This document shows positions 1-6,033 of a DNA stretch of 7,651 nt, one piece after another (position 1 is the stretch's first letter; each line of letters opens with the position of its first letter). Made by a program: the position numbers and the translations under genes. The notes beneath the pieces are model-generated. The model was not told the DNA's origin and made no database searches. It was given only the letters and a program-made list of their open reading frames with translations. The DNA comes from LMUY01 sp964245075 (GTDB taxonomy: Bacteria; Pseudomonadota; Alphaproteobacteria; Acetobacterales; Acetobacteraceae): contig CAXTLC010000119.1 in the NCBI GenBank assembly GCA_964245075.1, forward strand, positions 1-7,651, given 5' to 3'.

Positions 1-2
1 CC

Positions 3-407
3 GTCACGATCTACCACAACCCGGCCTGCGGCACCTCGCGCAACACCCTGGCGATGATCCGGGCGACCGGCGCCGAGCCGGTGATCATCGAATACCTCAA
101 GACGCCGCCCAGCCGCGCCGAGTTGCAGGACCTGGTGCGGCGCATGGGCATCCCGGTGCGCGCCGTTCTGCGGCAGAAAGGCACGCCGTTCGCCGAACTG
201 GGGCTGGGTGACCCGACCCTGTCCGACGAGTTGCTGCTGGACGCGATCGAGATGCACCCCATCCTCATCAACCGGCCGATCGTCGTCACGCCGAAGGGCG
301 TCCGCCTGTGCCGGCCGTCCGAGACGGTGCTGGACCTGCTGGACGCGCCGTTGCCAGCCGGGTTCGTGAAGGAGGACGGCGAGCGCGTCGCCGCCGGGCC
401 GGGCTGA
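3..407 (+). CDS. arsC: Arsenate reductase ArsC, glutaredoxin-coupled (5' end cut by window)
   Basis: Reduces arsenate to arsenite in the cytoplasm with glutathione and glutaredoxin as electron source. The reading frame is open from base 3 and begins inside the protein with VTIYHNPACGTSRNT, the family's N-terminal signature holding the catalytic Cys. Compared with the plasmid R773 ArsC from memory, only about two to four codons lie outside the window; 134 residues are present against about 141. Further family signatures are HPILINRPIVVT and RLCRPSE, which carry the arginines that bind arsenate/arsenite in R773 ArsC (Arg94, Arg107). An internal ATG at 54 would delete the active-site Cys and is not the start. 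The stop TGA (405-407) overlaps the arsH ATG by one base, so the two are probably translationally coupled. No regulator or arsenite pump is visible; these may lie to the left. Family assignment is secure. Confidence 0.95.
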   Translation, partial: VTIYHNPACGTSRNTLAMIRATGAEPVIIEYLKTPPSRAELQDLVRRMGIPVRAVLRQKGTPFAELGLGDPTLSDELLLDAIEMHPILINRPIVVTPKGVRLCRPSETVLDLLDAPLPAGFVKEDGERVAAGPG

Positions 408-1123
408 TGCGGGACGGACCGTTGAACGGCGGCGACGAGACGTTGCCGGCACTCCGCCGCGAGCTGTTGCAGCCGCCGGACCTGGCACGCCTTGAACCAG
501 CCGCCCGTGCCCGGCACCCGCCCCGCATCCTGCTGCTGTATGGCAGCCTGCGGCAGCGGTCCTACTCGCGCCTGCTGGTGGAGGAGGCGGACCGGCTGCT
601 GCGGGCCATGGGCGCGGAAACGCGCATCTTCGACCCGCGCGAGCTGCCGGTCGCCAACAGCGCCGGGCTGGACCATCCCAAGGTGCAGGAGCTGCGCGCG
701 CTGTCTCTGTGGTCGGAGGGACAGGTCTGGTGCAGCCCGGAGATGCACGGCGCGGTGACGGGCGTGTTCAAGAACCAGATCGACTGGCTGCCGCTGGAAA
801 TCGGCTCGGTGCGGCCGACCCAGGGGCGGACCCTGGCCGTGATGCAGGTTTCGGGCGGATCGCAGAGCTTCAACGCGGTGAACACGCTGCGCCTGCTGGG
901 CCGCTGGATGCGGATGTTCACCATCCCGAACCAGTCGAGCGTGCCGCGGGCCTACGAGCAATTCGATGAGGCTGGGCGCATGAACCCGTCCGCCAACTAT
1001 GACCGGGTGGTGGACGTCATGGAGGAACTGCTGCGCTTCACCTGGCTGCTGCGCGACCGGGCCGACTGCCTCGTGGACCGCTACAGCGAGCGCAAGGCCA
1101 TCTTCGAGCTGCCGCCGCCGTGA
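407..1123 (+). CDS. arsH: ArsH, NADPH-dependent FMN reductase of arsenic resistance
   Basis: Flavoprotein of the NADPH-dependent FMN reductase (flavodoxin-like) fold. Characterised ArsH proteins oxidise trivalent methyl- and aryl-arsenicals to less toxic pentavalent forms and can reduce quinones, azo dyes or metals. The start ATG at 407 overlaps the arsC stop, giving 238 residues, the usual ArsH length. After an N-terminal extension typical of ArsH (about residues 1-40) comes the FMN phosphate-binding loop LLYGSLRQRSYS. Later come WCSPEMHGAVTGVFKNQIDWLP and the flavin-contacting VSGGSQSFNAVNTLR. The C-terminal part (WMRMFTIPNQSSVPRAYEQF, then the tail ending RYSERKAIFELPPP) is characteristic of ArsH rather than of general FMN reductases. 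An upstream in-frame ATG at 308 lies deep in arsC and is unlikely. There is no strong Shine-Dalgarno sequence, consistent with translational coupling to arsC. Confidence 0.94.
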   Translation: MRDGPLNGGDETLPALRRELLQPPDLARLEPAARARHPPRILLLYGSLRQRSYSRLLVEEADRLLRAMGAETRIFDPRELPVANSAGLDHPKVQELRALSLWSEGQVWCSPEMHGAVTGVFKNQIDWLPLEIGSVRPTQGRTLAVMQVSGGSQSFNAVNTLRLLGRWMRMFTIPNQSSVPRAYEQFDEAGRMNPSANYDRVVDVMEELLRFTWLLRDRADCLVDRYSERKAIFELPPP

Positions 1124-1131
1124 CGCTGCTC

Positions 1132-1164
1132 GCTGGGCGCCGGGGCGTCGTCCTGGCGCCCGGC
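1132..1164. terminator. GC-rich hairpin after arsH, possible terminator
   Basis: GCTGGGCGCC (1132-1141) pairs with GGCGCCCGGC (1155-1164): ten pairs including one G-T wobble, around a 13-base loop. It begins 9 bases after the arsH stop, in the gap between convergent arsH and sorB. No T-run follows on either strand, so it is not a canonical intrinsic terminator. It may stall polymerase, protect the arsH 3' end, or be chance in DNA this GC-rich. The rest of the gap (1165-1302) shows only a weak 4-bp hairpin (1247-1258) and no supported gene. Confidence 0.3.
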
Positions 1165-1302
1165 ACAGCACAGGCGCTGGCCTGGCCGAACCCCGCGGCT
1201 TGTCGAATCCCGCCTGGGCGACGCCACCGTGGAATTCTGCGCCAAGCGGGTCTTCCCGTGCTGCCGCACACCTGGACCCGGCCGCCACCCAAGCGACAAG
1301 CC

Positions 1303-1656
1303 CTACTTCGCGCCTTTGGTCGAGGCCAGGTAGGCGACTATGGCGGGTACGTCCTCCGTGGCGACGGGCGCCTTGTAGACGCTGATCATCTTATGGACCT
1401 CAGCGTCCCACGTTGCCTTTGCGAGTGCGGGCTGGTTGAGCACCATTCCCGCCGAATGGCATGCGAGGCAGTTGCTGTTGATCGCCTCGGCCTCCTTGCC
1501 GCCCGGGAACATGCGGTCGCCGGTCGGCAGGTCGATGCTGGCGGACTTGAACACGATCTGCGGCGGGGTGGGTGCCGGGGCCTGCGCGTGGGCCGACGTG
1601 GCGGACATCGTGCCGGCCCAGAGGACGACGGCCAGGCTCCCAATAAGCTTCAACAT
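1303..1656 (-). CDS. sorB: SorB-like monohaem cytochrome c subunit of sulfite dehydrogenase
   Basis: Small periplasmic c-type cytochrome that would accept electrons from the molybdenum subunit SorA and pass them to the respiratory chain. The 117-residue precursor starts with a Sec signal peptide (hydrophobic LIGSLAVVLWAG, likely cleavage after AHA at about residue 24). The single haem-attachment site NCLACH lies at residues 62-67. Met90, in the segment EVHKMISVYKAPV, is a plausible axial ligand by analogy with the SorB of Starkeya novella. The C-terminal DVPAIVAYLASTKG helix is typical of class I cytochromes c. AAGGAA sits about 7 bases before the ATG. The gene starts 13 bases after the sorA stop on the same strand, so the two form an operon and very likely a complex. 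The cytochrome c family is certain; the SorB name rests on size, spacing and the SorA neighbour. Confidence 0.88.
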   Translation of the reverse strand: MLKLIGSLAVVLWAGTMSATSAHAQAPAPTPPQIVFKSASIDLPTGDRMFPGGKEAEAINSNCLACHSAGMVLNQPALAKATWDAEVHKMISVYKAPVATEDVPAIVAYLASTKGAK

Positions 1657-1669
1657 GGACCGGTTCCTT

Positions 1670-2923
1670 TCAAGCGGCCTTGATTGGCGTGGCTTCGATG
1701 ATGTTGCGCATGAAACCGGACGGGTTCCAGTTCGCCTCGCTGGGCTGCGCCACGCCGCCGCTGTTCGTGCAGCGGACCATCAGCGTCATGTCCCCGCGCG
1801 TGGCCGGCGTCACCTGGGCGGACCATTGGCGAAAGCTGTACTTGCCCATGTCCGGCCCGAGCTGGGCCGCCTGCCAGCTCTCGCCGCCGTCGCTGGAAAG
1901 GTCGACCTTCGACACGCCGGTGTCGCCGCCGAGCGCGATGCCGCGCACGGGCGTTGGCGCGCCGAGGCGCACCGTGTCGCCAGGCTTGAGGTTGGTGATG
2001 AAGGAGCGCGGCACCATGCGGCTGATCGGCACGACCTTGTAGCCGGCCTCGTCGGGCCGGACGCTCGCGTGCGGCGTGTCCGGGATGGTGTAGGCCTTGG
2101 CCATCCAGAAGTTGTCGTCCGGCCTGTCGAGCACCTCGATGTCGTTGAGCATCTTGACCCAGTAGGTGGAATACCAGCCCGGCACGATCAGGCGCAGCGG
2201 GAAGCCATTCACCAAGGGGAGTTGCTCGCCATTCATCGCGAAGGCCACCATGACCTCGCCGTCGCGGGCGTGGTCGATGTCGAGCGCCTTCATGAAGTCG
2301 GGCGCGTCGGGCACCACGGGCTCGTCGGCGCCGTTGAAGCGCACCTGCACCGCGCCCCCCTTCACGCCGGCCCGGTCCAGCACGTCGCGCAGCCGCACCC
2401 CGGTCCATCGCGCGTTGCCCATGGCGCCGTTGCCCCATTGGCCGCCGGCGACGCGCGGCTCGAAGTAGCCGCGCGAGTTGCCCGAGCACTGGTTGACGGC
2501 CGCAAGCTCGACCTGCGGCAGCGCCAGGATGTCATCGAGCGAGAGTGACTGCGCCTGGTTGACGTGTCCATGAAGCGTCAGCCGGAACGCCTTGGCGTCT
2601 ATCTCGGTCGGGATGGCGGCCCAGTGCCAGCGGACGAAGAACTGGTCGTTCGGCGTGAACACGCCCCCGTCGAACACCTCGAACGGCGTTTCCAGCAGCG
2701 GCGGCCGGGTGCGTTGCAGGATCATCGCCCCCTTGGTCGGGTAGTCGGTCACCAGCGGGCGGTCGTTCGGGCCGCCGGGCAGCGGCGGCGCAAAGCGCGC
2801 GACCTGGTCGGCCCAGGCCGGTGCGGTCGCCGGTGCGGTCGCCAGGCCCATCCCGGCCGCGCCGGCCATCCGCAGAAGGTGGCGCCGTGATGGTGTGCGC
2901 AAGCTGGGCATGTTGCCTCCCAT
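1670..2923 (-). CDS. sorA: SorA-like molybdenum sulfite dehydrogenase, Tat-exported catalytic subunit
   Basis: Oxidises sulfite to sulfate in the periplasm and reduces a cytochrome c, here probably the adjacent SorB. Numbered from the first ATG (417 residues): a twin-arginine signal SRRHLLRMAG with R13/R14, an Ala-rich stretch and likely cleavage after AWA at residue 38. The oxidoreductase molybdopterin-binding domain spans roughly residues 80-280, with FFVRWHW (R98, H100) equivalent to the substrate-pocket Arg/His of SorA. NQCSGNSRG supplies the molybdenum-ligand Cys146, and PLRLIVPGWYSTYWVKML follows. The Mo-co dimerisation domain fills the C-terminal third (VDLSSDGGESWQAAQLG, then the tail NWNPSGFMRNIIE). 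As in bacterial SorA, there is no fused haem domain. The start is ambiguous: an ATG at 2911 (Met5) has GGGAGG four bases upstream and is at least as likely. Either start keeps the Tat motif. Confidence 0.93.
   Translation of the reverse strand: MGGNMPSLRTPSRRHLLRMAGAAGMGLATAPATAPAWADQVARFAPPLPGGPNDRPLVTDYPTKGAMILQRTRPPLLETPFEVFDGGVFTPNDQFFVRWHWAAIPTEIDAKAFRLTLHGHVNQAQSLSLDDILALPQVELAAVNQCSGNSRGYFEPRVAGGQWGNGAMGNARWTGVRLRDVLDRAGVKGGAVQVRFNGADEPVVPDAPDFMKALDIDHARDGEVMVAFAMNGEQLPLVNGFPLRLIVPGWYSTYWVKMLNDIEVLDRPDDNFWMAKAYTIPDTPHASVRPDEAGYKVVPISRMVPRSFITNLKPGDTVRLGAPTPVRGIALGGDTGVSKVDLSSDGGESWQAAQLGPDMGKYSFRQWSAQVTPATRGDMTLMVRCTNSGGVAQPSEANWNPSGFMRNIIEATPIKAA
2916..2921 (-). promoter_or_regulatory. 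Shine-Dalgarno sequence favouring the inner sorA start
   Basis: On the minus strand GGGAGG is followed by CAAC and then the ATG at 2911-2909. The outer ATG at 2923 directly abuts this motif and has only AAGGA about 12 bases upstream. The inner start would give a 413-residue precursor beginning MPSLRTPSRRH, a normal Tat N-region. Spacing of four bases is slightly short, so the choice stays open. Confidence 0.45.
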
Positions 2924-2953
2924 GATGGTTCTTCTTCCTTCGAGCGTGCCTGG

Positions 2954-3527
2954 TCAGTGGCTCCCGGGCGCCACCCAGCCCCATTTGGCGGTGCGAGCAC
3001 CGTCCGGGGCCTCGAGGAAAGCGGCGAATTGCTTCGCCGCCGGTCGCGTCCCGCCGCGCCGTGTCAGCGCGAGCCCGGCATCGCGATGGATGCGGTACTC
3101 GGGCTCGATGGCCACCTGGCCGGCCAGGGTCGGGTTGGCGGCTTGCCAGATGCCCCAGATCAGCCACGCATCCAGCGTCTTGTCCCCGGTCCAAGCCCGC
3201 TTGGCCTCCGCGCTGCCCTTCGCGGCGGCGGCGACGTTCGAGCCGAACGCCTTCACGCTCGCAATGCCGCCCAAACATCCGGCGACATCCCCCCCCCCAA
3301 AACCCCCTGCGGCCCGGCGCCGTTGACGACGAGGATGCGGTGGCCGGGATGCAGCAGATCTCCAATGCCCGCGATGTGTCGCGGGTTGCCGGGGCGCACG
3401 AGGATGGAGGAGGGCCGCAGGTAGAGCGGTGTGACCGTGGCGGGGTCGACCTGGTCCGGCATCGCGGCGACCAAGTCCGAGGTCATTACCTGAAGATCAG
3501 GTCGGCGTCCTGCTTGGCCTGCGGCAG
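2954..3527 (-). pseudogene. Decayed AcfC-like periplasmic substrate-binding protein (N-lobe lost, frameshifted)
   Basis: Remnant of a type II periplasmic binding protein resembling accessory colonisation factor AcfC, related to the sulfate/molybdate-binding group. Three consecutive pieces read like one such protein but lie in different frames. Piece 1 (about 3492-3527) encodes LPQAKQDADLIF, then stops. Piece 2 (about 3299-3490) encodes VMTSDLVAAMPDQVDPATV, TPLYLRPSSILVRPGNP and HRILVVNGAGPQGVL. Piece 3 (2954 to about 3289) encodes VAGCLGGIASVKAFGS, AKRAWTGDKTLDAWLIWGIW and a tail with AKWGW. The first junction looks like a loss of about 10 bases where homologues read IFSGSE. The second falls on ten consecutive C (3289-3298). 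Signal peptide and N-terminal lobe are missing; a stop lies about 15 codons upstream of piece 1 in its frame. About 190 codons remain against roughly 250 in relatives as I recall them. It sits 30 bases upstream of sorA, as if once first gene of that operon. A sequencing error could explain the homopolymer shift but not the lost N-terminus. Confidence 0.8.
3289..3298. repeat. Homopolymer run of ten C (G on coding strand) inside the acfC-like remnant
   Basis: Ten C are followed by four A and five C, so the coding strand reads five G, four T, ten G. The reading frame of the acfC-like remnant changes here. A run of 8 or 11 G would join the two frames and give LGG or LGGG followed by DVAG. Such runs are prone to polymerase slippage and to sequencing miscalls. 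Confidence 0.85.
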
Positions 3528-3621
3528 CCGCGATGCATGTCGGTGTGTTCATGCCCCGGATGTTGCTGCACGCCGGATCATCGGTCCAACAGCCGCTCCG
3601 CATTGGGGTGATCGGCTTTTC

Positions 3622-3693
3622 GGATTGATCGCGTGATCTCGACCAATCGCCTGGCCAGATTGGTTCAAGCGCCAGACTGCGTTGGATTGATCG
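3622..3693. repeat. Direct repeat GGATTGATCG in the divergent control region
   Basis: The 10-mer GGATTGATCG occurs at 3622-3631 and again at 3684-3693, 62 bp apart, close to six helical turns. A related GATTGGT lies between them at 3658-3664. The spacing on one face of the helix suits a cooperative regulator binding site, but this is inference. The intergenic region 3528-3741 otherwise shows no gene and no convincing -35/-10 pair on either strand. Confidence 0.5.
3642..3664. promoter_or_regulatory. Operator-like inverted repeat between the sor operon and yeiH
   Basis: ACCAATC (3642-3648) and GATTGGT (3658-3664) form a perfect 7-bp inverted repeat with a 9-bp spacer, flanked by the GGATTGATCG direct repeats. 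It sits between the leftward acfC-like/sorAB operon and the rightward yeiH operon, about 80 bases from the yeiH start. A symmetric site of this size fits a dimeric regulator such as a LysR-type protein. No regulator gene is present in the window, so its identity is unknown. Confidence 0.45.
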
Positions 3694-3741
3694 ACGCCGC
3701 GCCCGCATCTTGAGGCACGCCGTTTCCGAGGATGCCATGCC

Positions 3742-4863
3742 ATGCCAAGCGCCATCGTCGCCTCTCCACCCGCTGTCCTGCCATCGCATGAGTCTATGCC
3801 CACGAGTCGACTTCGGCGCGCGGCGCGCGTGGTTCCCGGCATCGCCCTGTGCGGCGCCGTGACCATGGCCGCGACGGCGCTGGAGCGTTTGGAGACCGGG
3901 CTGTTCGGCCGCGCCTGGCTGGAAGCTCTGGTGCTTGCCATCCTGGTCGGCACCCTGGTGCGAACGGCCTGGTCGCCGGGCGCGCGCTGGCTGCCGGGCA
4001 TCTCCTTCGGCGCCAAGACCCTGCTGGAGGTGGCCGTCGTGCTGCTCGGGGCATCCCTGAGCGTCCGCACCATCCTCGCCGCCGGACCCGGCCTGCTGTT
4101 CGGCATTGCCGGCGTGGTGGTGGTGGCGATCGCCGCGAGCTACGGGATCGGCCGCCTGCTCGGGCTGCGCCACCGGATGGCGGTGCTGGTCGCCTGCGGC
4201 AACTCGATCTGCGGCAATTCCGCGATCGCCGCCGTGGCCCCCGTCATCGGCGCCGACGGGGAGGACGTGGCGGCCTCGATCGCCTTCACCGCCGTCCTTG
4301 GCGTCCTGGTGGTGCTGGGGCTGCCGTTCCTGCCGCCGCTGCTGCACCTGAGCGGCCTGCAATACGGCGCGCTGGCCGGGCTGACCGTTTACGCGGTGCC
4401 GCAGGTTCTCGCCGCGACGGCGCCGGCCGGTGCGCTTGCCGTCCAGATTGGCACGCTGGTGAAGCTGGTCCGGGTGCTGATGCTCGGCCCCGTCGTGCTC
4501 ATGCTGACCCTGCTCACCCGGCGGATGCGCGACCAAGCCGATGAGCCCGCCCCGCACCTGACCGCCGGCGACCGCCCGGCCCCGGGCAATCTCGCGCTGC
4601 ACAGGCTCATGCCCTGGTTCATCCTCGGGTTCCTGGCACTCGCGGCGCTGCGATTCGTGGGGTTCGTGCCGCAGGCGGCTTTGGCGCCGACGGCGGCAGC
4701 GGCCAACTGGCTGACCATTCTCTCCATGGCGGCGCTCGGCCTCTGCACCGACCTGCGCAGCGTGGCCCAGGCCGGCGGCCGGGTGACCGCGGCCGTCACC
4801 CTCTCGCTCGTGGTGCTGGGCGTCATCAGCTTCGCCCTGATCCGCGCGCTGGGCATTGCCTGA
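3742..4863 (+). CDS. YeiH/UPF0324 family membrane protein, putative sulfate exporter
   Basis: Integral membrane protein of the YeiH (conserved hypothetical 698, 'putative sulfate exporter') family, 373 residues, the usual length or slightly longer. The family signature ACGNSICGNSAIAAVAPVI lies at residues 151-169, followed by the polar DGEDVAASIAF. Around these are about ten hydrophobic segments, for example LEALVLAILVGTLV, LLFGIAGVVVVAIAA, AVLGVLVVLGLPFLPPLL and the C-terminal VTAAVTLSLVVLGVISFALI. The loop TRRMRDQADEPAPHLTAGDRPAP is hydrophilic. The chosen ATG has GAGGA ending nine bases upstream; an alternative Met19 (3796) lacks an obvious ribosome site. The substrate is not proven for most members, but placement between two sulfite-oxidising enzymes favours a sulfur oxyanion. 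It begins the rightward gene group, 72 bp ahead of the cytoplasmic sulfite oxidase homologue. Confidence 0.9.
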   Translation: MPSAIVASPPAVLPSHESMPTSRLRRAARVVPGIALCGAVTMAATALERLETGLFGRAWLEALVLAILVGTLVRTAWSPGARWLPGISFGAKTLLEVAVVLLGASLSVRTILAAGPGLLFGIAGVVVVAIAASYGIGRLLGLRHRMAVLVACGNSICGNSAIAAVAPVIGADGEDVAASIAFTAVLGVLVVLGLPFLPPLLHLSGLQYGALAGLTVYAVPQVLAATAPAGALAVQIGTLVKLVRVLMLGPVVLMLTLLTRRMRDQADEPAPHLTAGDRPAPGNLALHRLMPWFILGFLALAALRFVGFVPQAALAPTAAAANWLTILSMAALGLCTDLRSVAQAGGRVTAAVTLSLVVLGVISFALIRALGIA

Positions 4864-4869
4864 CACGGC

Positions 4870-4884
4870 CCGGCGCAACGCCGG
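4870..4884. other. Short GC hairpin between yeiH and the sulfite oxidase gene
   Basis: CCGGCG (4870-4875) and CGCCGG (4879-4884) form six perfect pairs around a three-base loop, six bases after the yeiH stop. No T-run follows, so read-through into the next gene is likely. It could attenuate transcription or stabilise the upstream message. Confidence 0.3.
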
Positions 4885-4935
4885 TTCCGCGGTGCCGTTG
4901 ACTGATCACGGACGTCGACGATAAGGGAGGCAGGC

Positions 4936-6024
4936 ATGAGCGCGCAGACCGACAGCAGCTCCGGATTGATCGTCCATTCCGAAGCGCCGCTGAATGCCGA
5001 GCCGCCCTTGGCGCGGTTGCGCGCCTCCTTCTTGACGCCGCAGCCCGACTTCTACATCCGCTCGCATGGCGAAACGCCTCGCCTGGACGCGGCAACCCAC
5101 AGGATCTCGGTTGAGGGTGTGCCGCATCCGCAGAGCTTCACGCTGCCCGAACTGCAATCGCGCTTCGCACGCCGGACGGTCACGGCGGTCATGCAGTGCG
5201 CCGGCAACCGGCGCGCGGACATGCAGGCCGTGGCGCCCGTCTCCGGCGATCCCTGGGCGCCAGGGGCCATCGGCAACGCGACCTGGACCGGCGTGGCGCT
5301 TGCCGACCTCCTCCGCGCAAGTGGCGCGGACACCCAGCCGGGCATGCACGTCGCCTTCGCCTGCGCCGACCAGTGCGAGACGGAGGGCAGGAGCTTCCGC
5401 TTCGGCGCCTCGATCCCCATCGAGAAGGCCATGACCCCTGATGTGCTCCTGGCCTGGGCGCTGAACGGCGAGGCGCTGGCGCCGGCACACGGGCACCCGC
5501 TTCGCGTCGTCGTGCCAGGCTATGCCGGGGTGCGCAGCCCGAAATGGCTGGCGACGATCACCGTCCAGGCCACGCCTTCCGACAACCCGATCCAGGCCGA
5601 CGACTACAAGCTGTTCCCTTCGCACTGGACGAAGGAGACCGCGGACCCTGCGCGCGGCATGACGATCAACCAGATGCCGGTGAACGCGGCCATCTGCGAA
5701 CCCGCCTCCCACGCCCGGCTGAAGCCTGGCCGCGCCCGGGTCGCCGGCTACGCCGTCGCGTCCGCGCGCGCCATTGTCAGGGTGGACGTGTCGGCCGACG
5801 AGGGACGGAGCTGGCAGCAGGCCGAGTTGCAGGCCGACTCGTCATCGCCTTGGAGCTGGACGCTCTGGCAGGCGGAACTCGACCTGCCGACCGGTGAGCA
5901 CGTGCTCGCCGTGCGCGCCTGGGACGCCGCCGGACAAACGCAGCCGAACCGGCCCGAGGAGACGTGGAACTACAAGGGCTATCTCTGCACCGCCTGGCAC
6001 CGCGTGCCAGTCAGCGTCGCCTGA
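4936..6024 (+). CDS. Sulfite oxidase-family molybdoenzyme without export signal (probably cytoplasmic)
   Basis: Molybdopterin oxidoreductase of the eukaryotic-type sulfite oxidase family, 362 residues. It has no Tat or Sec signal and no fused haem domain, so it resembles plant sulfite oxidase in architecture. FYIRSH gives Arg42/His44, matching the substrate-pocket pair of animal and plant enzymes. The molybdenum-ligand Cys88 lies in MQCAGNRR, and the pocket segment GHPLRVVVPGYAGVRSPKWL begins near residue 188. The Mo-co dimerisation domain runs from about residue 235 (MTINQMPVNAAI, VRVDVSADEGRSWQQAEL) to the end (ETWNYKGYL). It is only distantly like SorA in the same window, so the two are not a recent duplication. 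GGGAGG five bases before the ATG fixes the start. The clc gene follows 9 bases after the stop. The likely reaction is sulfite to sulfate, but the electron acceptor is unknown and a different oxyanion substrate is possible. Confidence 0.9.
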   Translation: MSAQTDSSSGLIVHSEAPLNAEPPLARLRASFLTPQPDFYIRSHGETPRLDAATHRISVEGVPHPQSFTLPELQSRFARRTVTAVMQCAGNRRADMQAVAPVSGDPWAPGAIGNATWTGVALADLLRASGADTQPGMHVAFACADQCETEGRSFRFGASIPIEKAMTPDVLLAWALNGEALAPAHGHPLRVVVPGYAGVRSPKWLATITVQATPSDNPIQADDYKLFPSHWTKETADPARGMTINQMPVNAAICEPASHARLKPGRARVAGYAVASARAIVRVDVSADEGRSWQQAELQADSSSPWSWTLWQAELDLPTGEHVLAVRAWDAAGQTQPNRPEETWNYKGYLCTAWHRVPVSVA

Positions 6025-6033
6025 CGCCGCCGC

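Noticed and set aside
1120..1683. Plus-strand 187-codon frame across the arsH-sorB gap
   Set aside because: It mostly runs antisense to sorB, has no recognisable motif and no ribosome site at a plausible start.
1650..2489. Minus-strand 279-codon frame overlapping sorA
   Set aside because: Arg/Gly/Ala-rich out-of-frame shadow; sorA in the other frame carries clear family motifs.
3253..4878. A 541-codon minus-strand open frame antisense to the YeiH gene
   Set aside because: Its main part is Gln/His/Arg/Gly-rich, low-complexity translation typical of the shadow of a GC-rich gene. Only its last 65 or so codons resemble a real protein, and those belong to the acfC-like remnant.
4898..4925. TTGACT, 16 bases, GATAAG as a promoter before the sulfite oxidase gene
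   Set aside because: The -10 match is poor and overlaps the Shine-Dalgarno sequence, so transcription would start almost at the ATG. An operon with yeiH explains the gene better.
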